From: an uncultured Sphingomonadaceae bacterium | GTDB taxonomy: Bacteria; Pseudomonadota; Alphaproteobacteria; Sphingomonadales; Sphingomonadaceae | Length of the DNA: 64,000 nucleotides | Assembly: GCA_947493215.1 (NCBI GenBank) | Contig: CANLQE010000001.1 | Coordinates: forward strand, 620,001-684,000 | Direction: 5' to 3' | Part shown: piece after piece, positions 42,519-50,307 of the stretch | Position numbering within the stretch: the stretch's first letter is position 1 | Layout of the letters: each line of letters starts with the position of its first letter | The notes under the pieces: generated by a model | Database searches by the model: none | The model's input: the letters and a program-made list of their open reading frames with translations, nothing else | What the model was told of the DNA's origin: nothing | Program-made: the position numbers and the translations under genes

Positions 42519-43520
42519 ATGGAACAACGTAAACTTGGAAATACAGGACCCATCACCTCTGCGATTGGTTTAGGATGTATGGGTATGTCGGATGTCTATG
42601 GTCCGGCAGATCGGGACGAAAGTCTCGCCACAATCGCCATGGCCATCGAGCAAGGGATCACATTGCTTGATACGGGCGACTTTTATGGCATGGGCCATAA
42701 TGAAATGCTGATCGGCGAAGCGTTACGCAACCACAAGCGTGACTCTTTGGCGATCAGTGTCAAATTTGGCGCTTTGCGGGATCCCGACATTGGCTGGGGC
42801 GGTTATGATGCCCGCCCGGAAGCGATTCCGAATTTCCTGGCCTATTCGCTTCGGCGCCTGGGAACGGACTATATTGATATTTATCGTCCCTCCCGTTTGG
42901 ACCCCGCCGTTCCCATTGAGGACACCATCGGCGCCATCGCCGATATGGTCGACAAAGGCTATGTGCGGCATATCGGTCTGTCCGAAGTAGGTGCTTCGAC
43001 CATCCGCCGCGCCCATGCGGTTCACCCGATCACCGATCTGCAAATCGAATATTCGCTCATCTCGCGCGGTATTGAGGAAGAAATTCTGTCGACTTGCCGC
43101 GAACTGGGCATTGGCATCACCGCCTATGGCGTCTTGTCGCGCGGTTTGATCAGCGGCCATTGGTCACCCGATCGCAACAACGAGCGGGATTTTCGCAGCA
43201 TGAGCCCGCGCTTTGCCGGTGATAATCTTGCGCATAATCTGTCTCTGGTCGATGCCCTTCGCAAGGTTGCGGAAGCCAAAAATGCGACAGTGGCCCAGAT
43301 CGCCATCGCTTGGGTGGCGCATCAAGGCGAGGATATCATTCCCTTGGTCGGAGCCCGCAAACGCGATCGGCTTACCGAAGCGCTGGGCGCAATGTCGCTG
43401 TCCCTGAGTGCAGCCGATCTGGCCGATATTGAAGCGGCAATTCCGAATGGCAGTGCGGCTGGTGCCCGGTATCCGGAGTCTCAGCTCGCGCATCTCGATA
43501 GTGAAAGGAGTGCGGCATGA
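42519..43520 (+). CDS. aldo/keto reductase
   Basis: A 333-residue AKR13-like enzyme: [19 protein letters not shown] at the N-terminus, tetrad residues Asp and Tyr in [11 protein letters not shown], Lys in AISVKFG. The usual YQxHRxD segment is altered to [16 protein letters not shown], as in other members of this subgroup where His is replaced. NADPH-dependent reduction of aldehydes or ketones is expected. The ribosome site AGAAAGGAAA is good. Second gene of the AraC-linked operon; its stop overlaps the next start. Confidence 0.88.
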   Translation: MEQRKLGNTGPITSAIGLGCMGMSDVYGPADRDESLATIAMAIEQGITLLDTGDFYGMGHNEMLIGEALRNHKRDSLAISVKFGALRDPDIGWGGYDARPEAIPNFLAYSLRRLGTDYIDIYRPSRLDPAVPIEDTIGAIADMVDKGYVRHIGLSEVGASTIRRAHAVHPITDLQIEYSLISRGIEEEILSTCRELGIGITAYGVLSRGLISGHWSPDRNNERDFRSMSPRFAGDNLAHNLSLVDALRKVAEAKNATVAQIAIAWVAHQGEDIIPLVGARKRDRLTEALGAMSLSLSAADLADIEAAIPNGSAAGARYPESQLAHLDSERSAA

Positions 43521-43984
43521 TGACCAAGCAATCCGATCCCTTTTCCAGCTTCTCCGGCCTCCTGCGGGCAGCGCTTGGTGACTTGCTGGTGCCAGAAGCG
43601 GAGACGTTTCTGGATATGGTAGCCGATGATATCATAATGGAATTTCCCTATGCACCTCCGGCCGCTGTGCCCCGCGTGGAAGGGAAAGCAGCATTGGCAG
43701 AATATTTACCCGGTGCGGCTTCGCTTATCACGATTGAATCGATGTCACAGCCGGTGGTTCATCGCGCGCAGGATTCCGATATCGTAATATTGGAATTCAC
43801 CTGCACCGGTTATGGCACCGAAACCGGGATCGCCTATGACCAAACCTATATATCCGTGGTGACCGTGGCGAATGGGTATATCACCCATTATCGCGACTAC
43901 TGGAACCCGCTGATCCTGTTGCGCGCGATGGGCGGCGATGGTGCCATTGCCGCAGCATTGAAGGAGACCGGCGATGCGCAATAA
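43517..43984 (+). CDS. SnoaL-like NTF2-fold protein
   Basis: A 155-residue NTF2-like protein: helix [34 protein letters not shown] and sheet [44 protein letters not shown]. The EFPYAP and YRDYWNP motifs place it in the ketosteroid isomerase-like SnoaL group. Its ATG overlaps the AKR stop (ATGA), so translation is coupled. In this operon it is probably an isomerase, hydrolase or binding protein for the same metabolite handled by the reductases. Confidence 0.85.
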   Translation: MMTKQSDPFSSFSGLLRAALGDLLVPEAETFLDMVADDIIMEFPYAPPAAVPRVEGKAALAEYLPGAASLITIESMSQPVVHRAQDSDIVILEFTCTGYGTETGIAYDQTYISVVTVANGYITHYRDYWNPLILLRAMGGDGAIAAALKETGDAQ

Positions 43985-44834
43985 AATCCTTGTCACAGGC
44001 GGCACGGGCAAGACGGGAAGCCGTCTTGCCAAACAGCTGCGCGCTAGCGGTCACCGCCCGCGTATTGCAACCCGGAACCCCGATGGGGCCGATCAGGTCC
44101 GTTTTGATTGGTCAGATCCGGGCAGCTTCGAAGGGGCACTGGATGAAATCAAAGCGATATATCTTGTCGCACCCGCCAATGTTCCGGAACCGCTGGCTGC
44201 CATGCAGCCATTTATCGACCGCGCGATCGCAAGCGGTGTCGAGCGCTTTGTGCTGCTCAGTGCTTCCTCGCTCGAAGAAGGCGGTCCGATGATGGGTGCC
44301 GTGCACCGTTACCTGCATGATCACGCGCCGGGCTGGTTCGTCCTGCGCCCCACCTGGTTCATGCAGAATTTTTCGGAACAACAGCATCTACCGACAATCC
44401 GCGATGAACAGGCCATCTATTCCGCAACGGAAGATGGAAGGGTACCTTTCATTGATGCCGACGATATCGCAGCGGTTGCGGCCGCCGCGCTGACGGACCC
44501 TTGCATTCCCAATGGTGATGCAATTCTGACCGGACCACAGTCGCTTTCCTATGATGAGGTTGCCGAGATCCTTTCCGATGCTTTGGGTATCACGATCACC
44601 CACCATAAACTGAGCGAACAGGAACTGACGGAGCGCATCCAGTCGGGCGGATTGAGCAGAAGCTATGCGGAATTACTTGCTGCAATGGATACCGCTATCG
44701 CGGCTGGTGGCGAGGACAGGTTGACCGATTCGATCATAAAGTTGGCTGGAAAAGCACCGCAGGATTTGACCGGCTTTGTTGCGCGCAATATCGAGATGTG
44801 GAAAACGCCCCAAACCAGTAAAAGATCATCATGA
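43974..44834 (+). CDS. NmrA-like NAD(P)H-binding protein (ergot alkaloid biosynthesis-like)
   Basis: A 286-residue atypical [36 protein letters not shown] at the N-terminus gives a GxxGxxG loop with an NADP-favouring Arg. VERFVLLSASSLEEGGPM, FVLRPTWFMQNFSEQQHL and AILTGPQSLSYDEVAEILSDALG are typical of the EasG/AgnL4-like NmrA group (TIGR03649). It overlaps the SnoaL gene by 11 bp. Reduction of an imine, enone or quinone is possible. Last gene of the operon; it converges with the recombinase remnant. Confidence 0.85.
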   Translation: MRNKILVTGGTGKTGSRLAKQLRASGHRPRIATRNPDGADQVRFDWSDPGSFEGALDEIKAIYLVAPANVPEPLAAMQPFIDRAIASGVERFVLLSASSLEEGGPMMGAVHRYLHDHAPGWFVLRPTWFMQNFSEQQHLPTIRDEQAIYSATEDGRVPFIDADDIAAVAAAALTDPCIPNGDAILTGPQSLSYDEVAEILSDALGITITHHKLSEQELTERIQSGGLSRSYAELLAAMDTAIAAGGEDRLTDSIIKLAGKAPQDLTGFVARNIEMWKTPQTSKRSS

Positions 44835-44844
44835 AGATACAGCG

Positions 44845-45336
44845 CTAAAATTCTGTTTGAGAAAAGGAAGGCCGTGTCTTGCGCCTCTCAACCATACTGA
44901 TGGTTGGAAGTGTCTTGGTAGTTTTCCGATATTGATCGATCCTATCCTGGTTCAAGTTCTCATCTTCAGAAGCCATAATTAGTTCATGCGATAGATGATT
45001 GGCGATAGCCTTGATAACGGCCTGTTCCAGATCGCCTGCAGGAAGGTGCCAAGCGGATGCCTTGTCTTCCAGCGGTTTCAAACGGGTTGAATAGTATCGA
45101 TAACTACGCGATTTTTTCTTCGATTGGGTTGGGGACATGGGCCTAGCATCCCGATCAGTTATCATTCCCGTCAACAGGCTGGGATTGCGACTTTTTTGGC
45201 CCAGTGTTTTGTCTCGGTGATTTTCTGAAAAGATGACCTGCACCTGATGAAACAGTTCTTGCGAGATTAGGGGATCATTGCTTACCTTGATGCTTGATCC
45301 TAATGGTTGCGCATAACCGGTCCGCCTGTTGAATGG
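44845..45336 (-). pseudogene. large serine recombinase, C-terminal remnant
   Basis: A minus-strand frame whose central part, NDPLISQELFHQVQVIFSEN, then PSLLTGMITDRDARPMSPTQ and SRSYRYYSTR, is the zinc-ribbon/recombinase domain of large serine recombinases (their PIIs-LF--VQ, LL-GL--D--G--M-P and YRYY motifs). The N-terminal catalytic serine domain and the following coiled-coil are missing; the frame meets a stop at 45337 upstream and ends at 44845. The first zinc-site cysteines are also absent. It overlaps the 3' end of the unknown gene at 45275 in another frame. It is a dead fragment of a mobile-element integrase, consistent with this region having received elements. Confidence 0.72.
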
Positions 45337-46114
45337 TCATAGATACCATGTTGTCTTTCCGACCATGTTGATCCAGTTCAATATGAAACGGGCGACCCAA
45401 TTCCACATATCGCGAAAAATGCATCTCACCGCCGATGACCATTAACGGTTCTCCGTCGAGCAAAAGGCTCGCAAATTGTCTCCCGACATCGGCCAGATGC
45501 GTCGAGTTCACATGATCGCCAGAACCGCTAAGGTAGGGGTGCAAGGGAGGGAAGCCATTTTCTTTTGTGATCAACGCCCGCGCGGAAGGGTTATCGCGAT
45601 CCATAAGGGGTGAGAGAAAGCTCTGACTTTGCCTCGCAACGCCCACAGCATTTGCAGGTGCATATTGAAAATCAGTTACGGCAGGGATCGTTGCCATTTT
45701 TGTTTTCGCTTTCTTGCGCCAAGCGTCAAAGTCTCGGGTCTGAAATACGACACCGGTGCCATCCATGCTGTAGACGAGTGAATCATCTTCATCGAAAAAG
45801 GTAAGCCCGAAACGCGGCGTGCCTTCGTCGTTCATAGCATTTGCAATGCCGTGCGTAGCATGCCCTACTCCGGGCTTTCCACAGGTCCATTCCGTCTGCG
45901 TCAAAGCCGACCATTTCGTCGGATCAAATGTCCCGCGCGCCGCGCCAGTCTCTACCGACGCCCAGTAATTGATGGTCTGCACCACGATGGGATCAAATGG
46001 ATGCAACTCCAGCCACGGCCATTGGTCCTTTTCTGACGAGCATTTAAAAGTAACGGTTCCATCATCCAAAACGTTATGGGAATGGGTGAACTGGCTTGCT
46101 GGAGCTTGCGACAT
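45275..46114 (-). CDS. uncharacterised protein, possible hotdog-fold C-terminus
   Basis: A 279-residue protein with no family I can name. Notable segments: WPWLELHPFDPIVVQTINYWASVETGAARG, WTCGKPGVGHATHGIANAMNDEGTPRFGLTFFDEDDSLVYSMDGTGVVFQTRDF, and the end LMVIGGEMHFSRYVELGRPFHIELDQHGRKDNMVSMTIQQADRLC, which has the strand pattern of a hotdog (thioesterase/dehydratase-like) domain. Residues 60-160 may hold a degenerate first hotdog. There is no signal peptide. It stands alone; a perfect 10-bp palindrome GACAATTGTC (46145-46154) 31 bp upstream could be an operator. The last codons overlap the recombinase remnant, so its C-terminus may have been reshaped by that insertion. Confidence 0.65.
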   Translation of the reverse strand: MSQAPASQFTHSHNVLDDGTVTFKCSSEKDQWPWLELHPFDPIVVQTINYWASVETGAARGTFDPTKWSALTQTEWTCGKPGVGHATHGIANAMNDEGTPRFGLTFFDEDDSLVYSMDGTGVVFQTRDFDAWRKKAKTKMATIPAVTDFQYAPANAVGVARQSQSFLSPLMDRDNPSARALITKENGFPPLHPYLSGSGDHVNSTHLADVGRQFASLLLDGEPLMVIGGEMHFSRYVELGRPFHIELDQHGRKDNMVSMTIQQADRLCATIRIKHQGKQ

Positions 46115-46422
46115 ATATTGATGATCGCAGAAGTTTGTCGTCCTGACAATTGTCGCAGGATTAGCGCTCTGCTAATGGCCGCTATGGCCGCAAAAGCGGA
46201 CGCTGGTTTGCAATATTTAAATTAGGGCTTGATTCTGCAAGGTTCTTCGGGACTAGATTGATCTTTGGGTCCAGCTATTTTGCTAAGGCAGTTTGAAGAT
46301 AATCTCGTTGTTCTTACCATATCTATGGCCCTGAAATTGTTCCGCCAAACTAACAACAAAGCGACCGTTATTGAGATGAAGCAGATAAGGTGGTCAGCAA
46401 TGTTGAAGGAGGCTGGCCTGTG
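46115..46422. other. intergenic region between divergent unknown gene and glucokinase gene
   Basis: A 308-bp gap. It contains the palindrome GACAATTGTC (46145-46154), repeat copy I (46172-46206), and the glucokinase leader with AAGGAGG at 46406. Nothing else is recognised. Confidence 0.45.
46172..46206. repeat. intergenic hairpin repeat, copy I (diverged)
   Basis: CTAATGGCCGCTATGGCCGC followed by AAAAGCGGACGCTGG: the right hairpin of the family, with several mismatches. Preceded at 46161 by TTAGCGCTCTG. Confidence 0.65.
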
Positions 46423-47439
46423 ATGTCAGGGAAAACCGAAGGGAGCTGGCCCGCGGCGCCTGAGGAGATTGTCGTTGCCGATATTGGCGGCACCCATGCG
46501 CGCTTTGCTATTGCCGTGATTCAGAAAGATCAAGTAATCCGGCTCGATAACCAGGTTACAATGAAGAGCGTTGACCATAACAGTTTTCAAATCGCATGGG
46601 AGGCTTATGGTGCCGAGATTGACCGTGAGCTGCCCAAAGACGGAGCGATCGCAGTTGCGGCTCCGGTTGGCGGGGATGTGATCCACCTTACCAATAGTAG
46701 CTGGCTGATCCGTCCCCATTTGATCCGTGAAAAACTGAAGCTTAATCGGTTTAGTCTGGTCAATGATTTCGGTGCGGTCGGTCATGCGGTCGCCTTGCTT
46801 GGCGATGACCAGTTTCAGCATATTTGTGGGCCAGATAGTCCGATCAGTGAGAAACATTCCATCACGGTCGTCGGACCGGGCACGGGCCTCGGCGTGGTCC
46901 ATGTTCTGAGGAAGGGCGACGAATATCATATATCCGAAACGGAAGGCGGTCATATTGATTTTGCGCCGCGTGATGAGTTTGAGGATCGCTTGCTGGATAG
47001 CTTCCGCAAACAGCATAGTCGGGTCTCAGTGGAGCGCATTGTCGCCGGGCCTGGCATGCAGGCCATCTATCGCATGCTGGCAGAAATCGAGGGACAAACG
47101 CCGAAACAGCTTGATGACAAGGCCTTGTGGAAATTGGTCTTTAGCGGCGACGACAATCTGGCGGCCGCCGCTTTTGATCGTTTCTGTCTATGTCTGGGTT
47201 CTTTTGCTGGAGATATGGCTCTGGCCCATGGGTCAGGCGCGGTTGTGATTTCCGGCGGGCTTGGCAACCGGATTGCGCACCAGTTACCATCATCGGGCTT
47301 TCGCGGCCGGTTTACGGCAAAAGGTCGTTTCCAGTCCCTGATGGAGCAAATTTCGGTGAAACAATTTCTGAATGACGAACCAGGATTATATGGTGCAGCG
47401 GCAGCATTTTTAAAAGAGCATGAAGCACCGGTTTTGTGA
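46423..47439 (+). CDS. glk: glucokinase
   Basis: 338 residues from ATG at 46423 with AAGGAGG ten bases upstream; an earlier GTG at 46390 is less likely. It belongs to the bacterial glucokinase (Glk) family: phosphate-1 loop VVADIGGTHARFAI, NDFGAVGHAVALL with the catalytic Asp, GPGTGLGV, and the ETEGGHIDFAPRDEFED signature that contains the sugar-binding residues. It phosphorylates glucose with ATP for the Entner-Doudoroff route. Other edd/zwf genes are not adjacent. A core metabolic gene sitting between accessory genes. Confidence 0.9.
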   Translation: MSGKTEGSWPAAPEEIVVADIGGTHARFAIAVIQKDQVIRLDNQVTMKSVDHNSFQIAWEAYGAEIDRELPKDGAIAVAAPVGGDVIHLTNSSWLIRPHLIREKLKLNRFSLVNDFGAVGHAVALLGDDQFQHICGPDSPISEKHSITVVGPGTGLGVVHVLRKGDEYHISETEGGHIDFAPRDEFEDRLLDSFRKQHSRVSVERIVAGPGMQAIYRMLAEIEGQTPKQLDDKALWKLVFSGDDNLAAAAFDRFCLCLGSFAGDMALAHGSGAVVISGGLGNRIAHQLPSSGFRGRFTAKGRFQSLMEQISVKQFLNDEPGLYGAAAAFLKEHEAPVL

Positions 47440-47636
47440 TGAAGCCAATATCGGCAATGGCGAAAAACTGCGGGTTGGCCAGTATATCGGTATAAAATAT
47501 ATTAGTTGTGCGCCATTTCCATAGGATGCCAGTGCTTCAACGGTCGTTGACTTTGCAGTATTTCAACGATTTTGATAAGGTTCGGTAGAGGTCGAGGGAT
47601 TCTGTGGTTCGAGCGGTCAAATTCAGGGAATCTTTC

Positions 47637-48512
47637 ATGCATGTCGTCGAGGAAAACTTACCTTATAGCCTTCGCTCCAACACTATAGATTATTCAGCAG
47701 TATCCACATTGCACTATTTGGGAAACTACGTCCGCCAACTTCCGGTGAATATGGCGCGGATGATGGAAAATGCTTACGATTGGGAACACCTTCCCTTTGT
47801 CCATCAATCATCTTTCTCCAGTATCGCATTGATTGAATCTGGATCATGGGGTTGGCGGGCGAAAGCAAGCCTGCCTCCTGTAGGCAGTGATAATTTTCAG
47901 ATTATCGAATTGCTCGTGGATGCGCCTAGGAATTATTGGGCAACCACTGTGCTCGCCGGCCAAGGCGAAGCTGTTCAAATTCATACACAGGCGACAGAGC
48001 TTTCCAGGGATGGTATTGAAGTCGACATACGGTTCTACCTGCCACAAGCCCCGACCGACTCATCGCAGTCGGAATTGATACTCAACTATCTGCAAGCCCA
48101 ATATGGTCAACTGTATGACGAGGATCTAGGCCTGATGGAGGGGCGCCAATTCGCGCTGGATCAAAAGCAGAAACCGAATCCGGCTTTAGCCTCTCGACCA
48201 GAAGTATTGATTGGACGGGTGATAGATATGGACCCTGATGAATCCTATATGATTGAAATGGGGAGCGATCTGTTCGTCGTAAGAAATTGGCAAAGACGAT
48301 GGGTCGTTCATAGTGCAATCTGTCCCCACCGGCTTGGTCCTTTAGGCACAGCAAAGATTGACTCCGATGGAGTTATAACATGTCCTTGGCATGGCTATCG
48401 GTTCGATATTGAAAGTGGCAAGAATGACAGCGGAAAATGCGCTTCTCTCAAAGCGGCACCGAAACTCGTGGAACGAGACGGTAATGTATATCTTGAGACA
48501 CTACCCTGCTAA
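47637..48512 (+). CDS. Rieske-type oxygenase with inverted domain order (catalytic domain first, [2Fe-2S] last)
   Basis: 291 residues from ATG at 47637 (AGGGA upstream; GTG at 47604 is an alternative). Residues 38-56 read PVNMARMMENAYDWEHLPFV plus H: the EN-x2-D-x2-H-x4-H mononuclear-iron motif of Rieske oxygenase alpha subunits (Asp48, His51, His56). YDEDLGLMEGRQ (about 160-172) offers the third ligand Asp. The Rieske cluster motif is at the C-terminus: Cys229-x-His231 in CPHRLGPLG and Cys249-x2-His252 in CPWHGYRFD. In all classical oxygenases (NdoB, VanA) the Rieske domain comes first. The reversed order therefore suggests a circularly permuted enzyme. The order is direct from sequence; activity is inference. 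It is a single-gene unit beside an ECF41 module. Confidence 0.85.
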   Translation: MHVVEENLPYSLRSNTIDYSAVSTLHYLGNYVRQLPVNMARMMENAYDWEHLPFVHQSSFSSIALIESGSWGWRAKASLPPVGSDNFQIIELLVDAPRNYWATTVLAGQGEAVQIHTQATELSRDGIEVDIRFYLPQAPTDSSQSELILNYLQAQYGQLYDEDLGLMEGRQFALDQKQKPNPALASRPEVLIGRVIDMDPDESYMIEMGSDLFVVRNWQRRWVVHSAICPHRLGPLGTAKIDSDGVITCPWHGYRFDIESGKNDSGKCASLKAAPKLVERDGNVYLETLPC

Positions 48513-48532
48513 ACGCCGGAACCCAAGGCTTT

Positions 48533-48588
48533 CATGAGCCAGACCCCCTTCCGATCTGCCAGTCCCAACCGGACCCTGATGGCTCATG
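48533..48588 (+). terminator. hairpin downstream of the Rieske gene
   Basis: CATGAGCCA (48533-48541) and TGGCTCATG (48580-48588) form a 9-bp perfect stem, with an inner CCGA...CCGG pairing. It begins 20 bp after the stop codon. The downstream bases (CTTCTTGTTGTTT) are only partly T-rich, so transcription stop or mRNA protection are both possible. Confidence 0.4.
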
Positions 48589-48746
48589 CTTCTTGTTGTT
48601 TCAGCGGTGCCTTTTGTTCGATCAACTTTCCCATTTCCCATGGATATGGCTTTTGAATGTCATAAGTTTGATTTTATATTTTGATCTCCTCATTGAGAAG
48701 GTCAAAGCCTGCAGAACGCTAATAATTGGTTCTTTGAACTGGTGAC

Positions 48747-48805
48747 GAATGTCCGCGTTGGGCGCAAAAGCGGACGCACATATTCGCTAAAGTTCGCTTT
48801 CGGAA
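48747..48805. repeat. intergenic hairpin repeat, copy J
   Basis: GAATGTCCGCGTTGGGCGCA and AAAGCGGACGCACATATTCG form the right-hand hairpin; AGTTCGCTTTCGG follows as an inverted left arm, so the two halves are in swapped order compared with copy G. This is the most distal copy found. Confidence 0.65.
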
Positions 48806-48820
48806 ATCAGCATTTTTATC

Positions 48821-49720
48821 TTAACTTATTAGAATCTTAGCCGCAGTTAGTGGTATGTTTTTTAGCTTATCTGGATTACGCACTATAAATATTCCCGAAA
48901 CTAGACCTGAAGCGTCAAATCCAAAAGTTACTGCCGCAACAATATCTGAATTCTTCCGGACAATGATCCCAAGCATGCCATTGAGGTGTTTTTGCTCCAG
49001 AGTATAATCCACCCAATAATCAGGAAGTTTCTTGGAAAGGAACAAACAAACAGGCTCGATCCCCAAAAGGGGTTTAAGAAGTGCTGGTACCTTTCCACCA
49101 CCATCGGCGTTCAATTTTATATCTTGGGACAAGAGGGTGCTTAGCTCAGCGATGTCACCGCCTTTGATGACATTCTGAAAAGCGGAGAGAAGTCTCTTCT
49201 GAGTCCTCTTGGGCGGTATATATTTACTGCTATGTTTTCCCACATGCACTTTGGCCCGAGACACAAGTTTCCTACATGCGGAATTCGAGATGTTCAGCAA
49301 CTTTGAAATATCTTCATATGAAACATCGAATATTTCGCGGAGAAGATATACTGCTCGTTCTTTTGGAGATAATCTTTCCAGAACCAACAAAAAAGCCGTG
49401 GTCAATGAGGAAGAGAGCTCTGCTTGCGCATCCGGGTTTTCTTCCAATGAAGCACAAATGGGTTCGGGAAGCCAGGATCCGATATAATCGACGCGAGATC
49501 GTTGACTGGCGCGCAACATATCAATGCATCGGCGCGTGCAAACGGTCGTAAGCCATGCTCTTGAGCTTCGGATTTGAGTGCAATCTGCGCTCACCCATTT
49601 TAAGTAGGTGTCTTGTACGGCATCTTCGGCGTCGGAAACTGAACTAAGAATACGATAGGCAATTCCTATCAGATAACTTCGAGCTTCCTCGAAATCCGCA
49701 AAATGATCAACATGTTTCAT
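48821..49720 (-). CDS. ECF41-family RNA polymerase sigma factor with NTF2-like C-terminal domain
   Basis: A 299-residue extracytoplasmic-function sigma factor: region 2 at about 10-75 (ARSYLIGIAYRILSSVSDAEDAVQDTYLKW) and region 4 at about 110-165 (AFLLVLERLSPKERAVYLLREIFDVSYEDISKLLNISNSACRKLVSRAK). The linker contains WLPEP, and the C-terminal extension carries the DGGGK and NPDKL motifs; all three are hallmarks of ECF41, where the fused SnoaL/NTF2-like domain replaces an anti-sigma factor and both activates and restrains the sigma factor. Only one base separates it from the stop of the AhpD-like gene upstream, the normal ECF41 partner. Its own consensus promoter precedes that gene. Confidence 0.93.
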   Translation of the reverse strand: MKHVDHFADFEEARSYLIGIAYRILSSVSDAEDAVQDTYLKWVSADCTQIRSSRAWLTTVCTRRCIDMLRASQRSRVDYIGSWLPEPICASLEENPDAQAELSSSLTTAFLLVLERLSPKERAVYLLREIFDVSYEDISKLLNISNSACRKLVSRAKVHVGKHSSKYIPPKRTQKRLLSAFQNVIKGGDIAELSTLLSQDIKLNADGGGKVPALLKPLLGIEPVCLFLSKKLPDYWVDYTLEQKHLNGMLGIIVRKNSDIVAAVTFGFDASGLVSGIFIVRNPDKLKNIPLTAAKILIS

Positions 49721-49721
49721 T

Positions 49722-50165
49722 TCAATGCTGAGAAACCTGTATTCGGTTCCAGAGATTAATCATTGAAATGGCTGCTGTCATCAAGCTTATCTCTTGATTA
49801 CTGAAATGTTTACTCAAGTTTCCACGCAGCTCTTTCAATTTTGACGAGACGTGCAAATTAGTAAGAGCTTCCGTCCAAGCGAGCGCTGCCCTTTCTTTAT
49901 CACTATAGTGATCCGTTGTGTCCCAAACGATGAGATTATTTAGCCGGGCGTCGGTTTCCCCGTCAGCTTTAGCTTCAGATATGTGAAGCCCAATACAATA
50001 TGCGCACTTGTTGATTTGTGATGCGCGCAGTTGGATAAGATGGTGCAATTTTGGGTCTAGGCCATTTCTTACGATCTGTTCGTGTGCTTTACTAAGTTTT
50101 CCCAAAATTACAGGGATCTCGATACTGTGATCTATCTCGTTCCGGTTTTCCACTGGTGTCTCCAT
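49722..50165 (-). CDS. carboxymuconolactone decarboxylase/AhpD-like protein, ECF41 partner
   Basis: A 147-residue CMD/AhpD protein with CAYCIGLHISEAKADGETDARL, holding the CxxC-x3-H redox motif, and the WTEALTNL and NLWNRIQVS segments typical of ECF41-linked carboxymuconolactone decarboxylase-like proteins. ECF41 sigma factors are paired with a carboxymuconolactone decarboxylase-like protein, an oxidoreductase or an epimerase (COE group), which are their known or predicted main targets. It overlaps nothing but ends one base before the sigma factor start, so the two genes form one operon driven by the ECF41-type promoter at 50192-50218. Confidence 0.88.
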   Translation of the reverse strand: METPVENRNEIDHSIEIPVILGKLSKAHEQIVRNGLDPKLHHLIQLRASQINKCAYCIGLHISEAKADGETDARLNNLIVWDTTDHYSDKERAALAWTEALTNLHVSSKLKELRGNLSKHFSNQEISLMTAAISMINLWNRIQVSQH

Positions 50166-50191
50166 TTTCGTTAACTGCCTTCAGTAACATA

Positions 50192-50218
50192 GACGATCGG
50201 GCCAGTTACTTTGTGACA
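50192..50218 (-). promoter_or_regulatory. ECF41-type promoter
   Basis: On the minus strand TGTCACA (50218-50212) and CGTC (50195-50192) are separated by exactly 16 bases. This is the established ECF41 promoter consensus (TGTCACA-n16-CGTC). The -10 lies 27 bp before the ATG of the AhpD-like gene. It supports autoregulation of the AhpD-like and sigma factor pair. Confidence 0.85.
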
Positions 50219-50240
50219 AAAAGAAAATTTGGATGACTCG

Positions 50241-50284
50241 AAAAAAAAGGCGTGCAACCTATTTTGAAAGTGCTGCACGCCTTA
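50241..50284 (-). terminator. rho-independent terminator of the TonB-dependent receptor gene
   Basis: On the minus strand AAGGCGTGCA (50284-50275) pairs with TGCACGCCTT; an eight-T run follows the stem. It begins about 24 bases after the receptor stop codon. A typical strong intrinsic terminator, also separating the receptor from the ECF41 promoter. Confidence 0.82.
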
Positions 50285-50307
50285 TGTTGACTGATTATTA
50301 TAATTTT

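Larger units (their letters stand above)
48513..48820. other. intergenic region between convergent Rieske and ECF41 genes
   Basis: A 308-bp gap with the hairpin (48533-48588) and repeat copy J (48747-48805). No gene seen. Confidence 0.5.

Noticed and set aside
14405-48805. Dispersed palindromic repeats as a CRISPR array
   Set aside because: The copies are kilobases apart in separate gene gaps, with no regular spacers and no cas genes.
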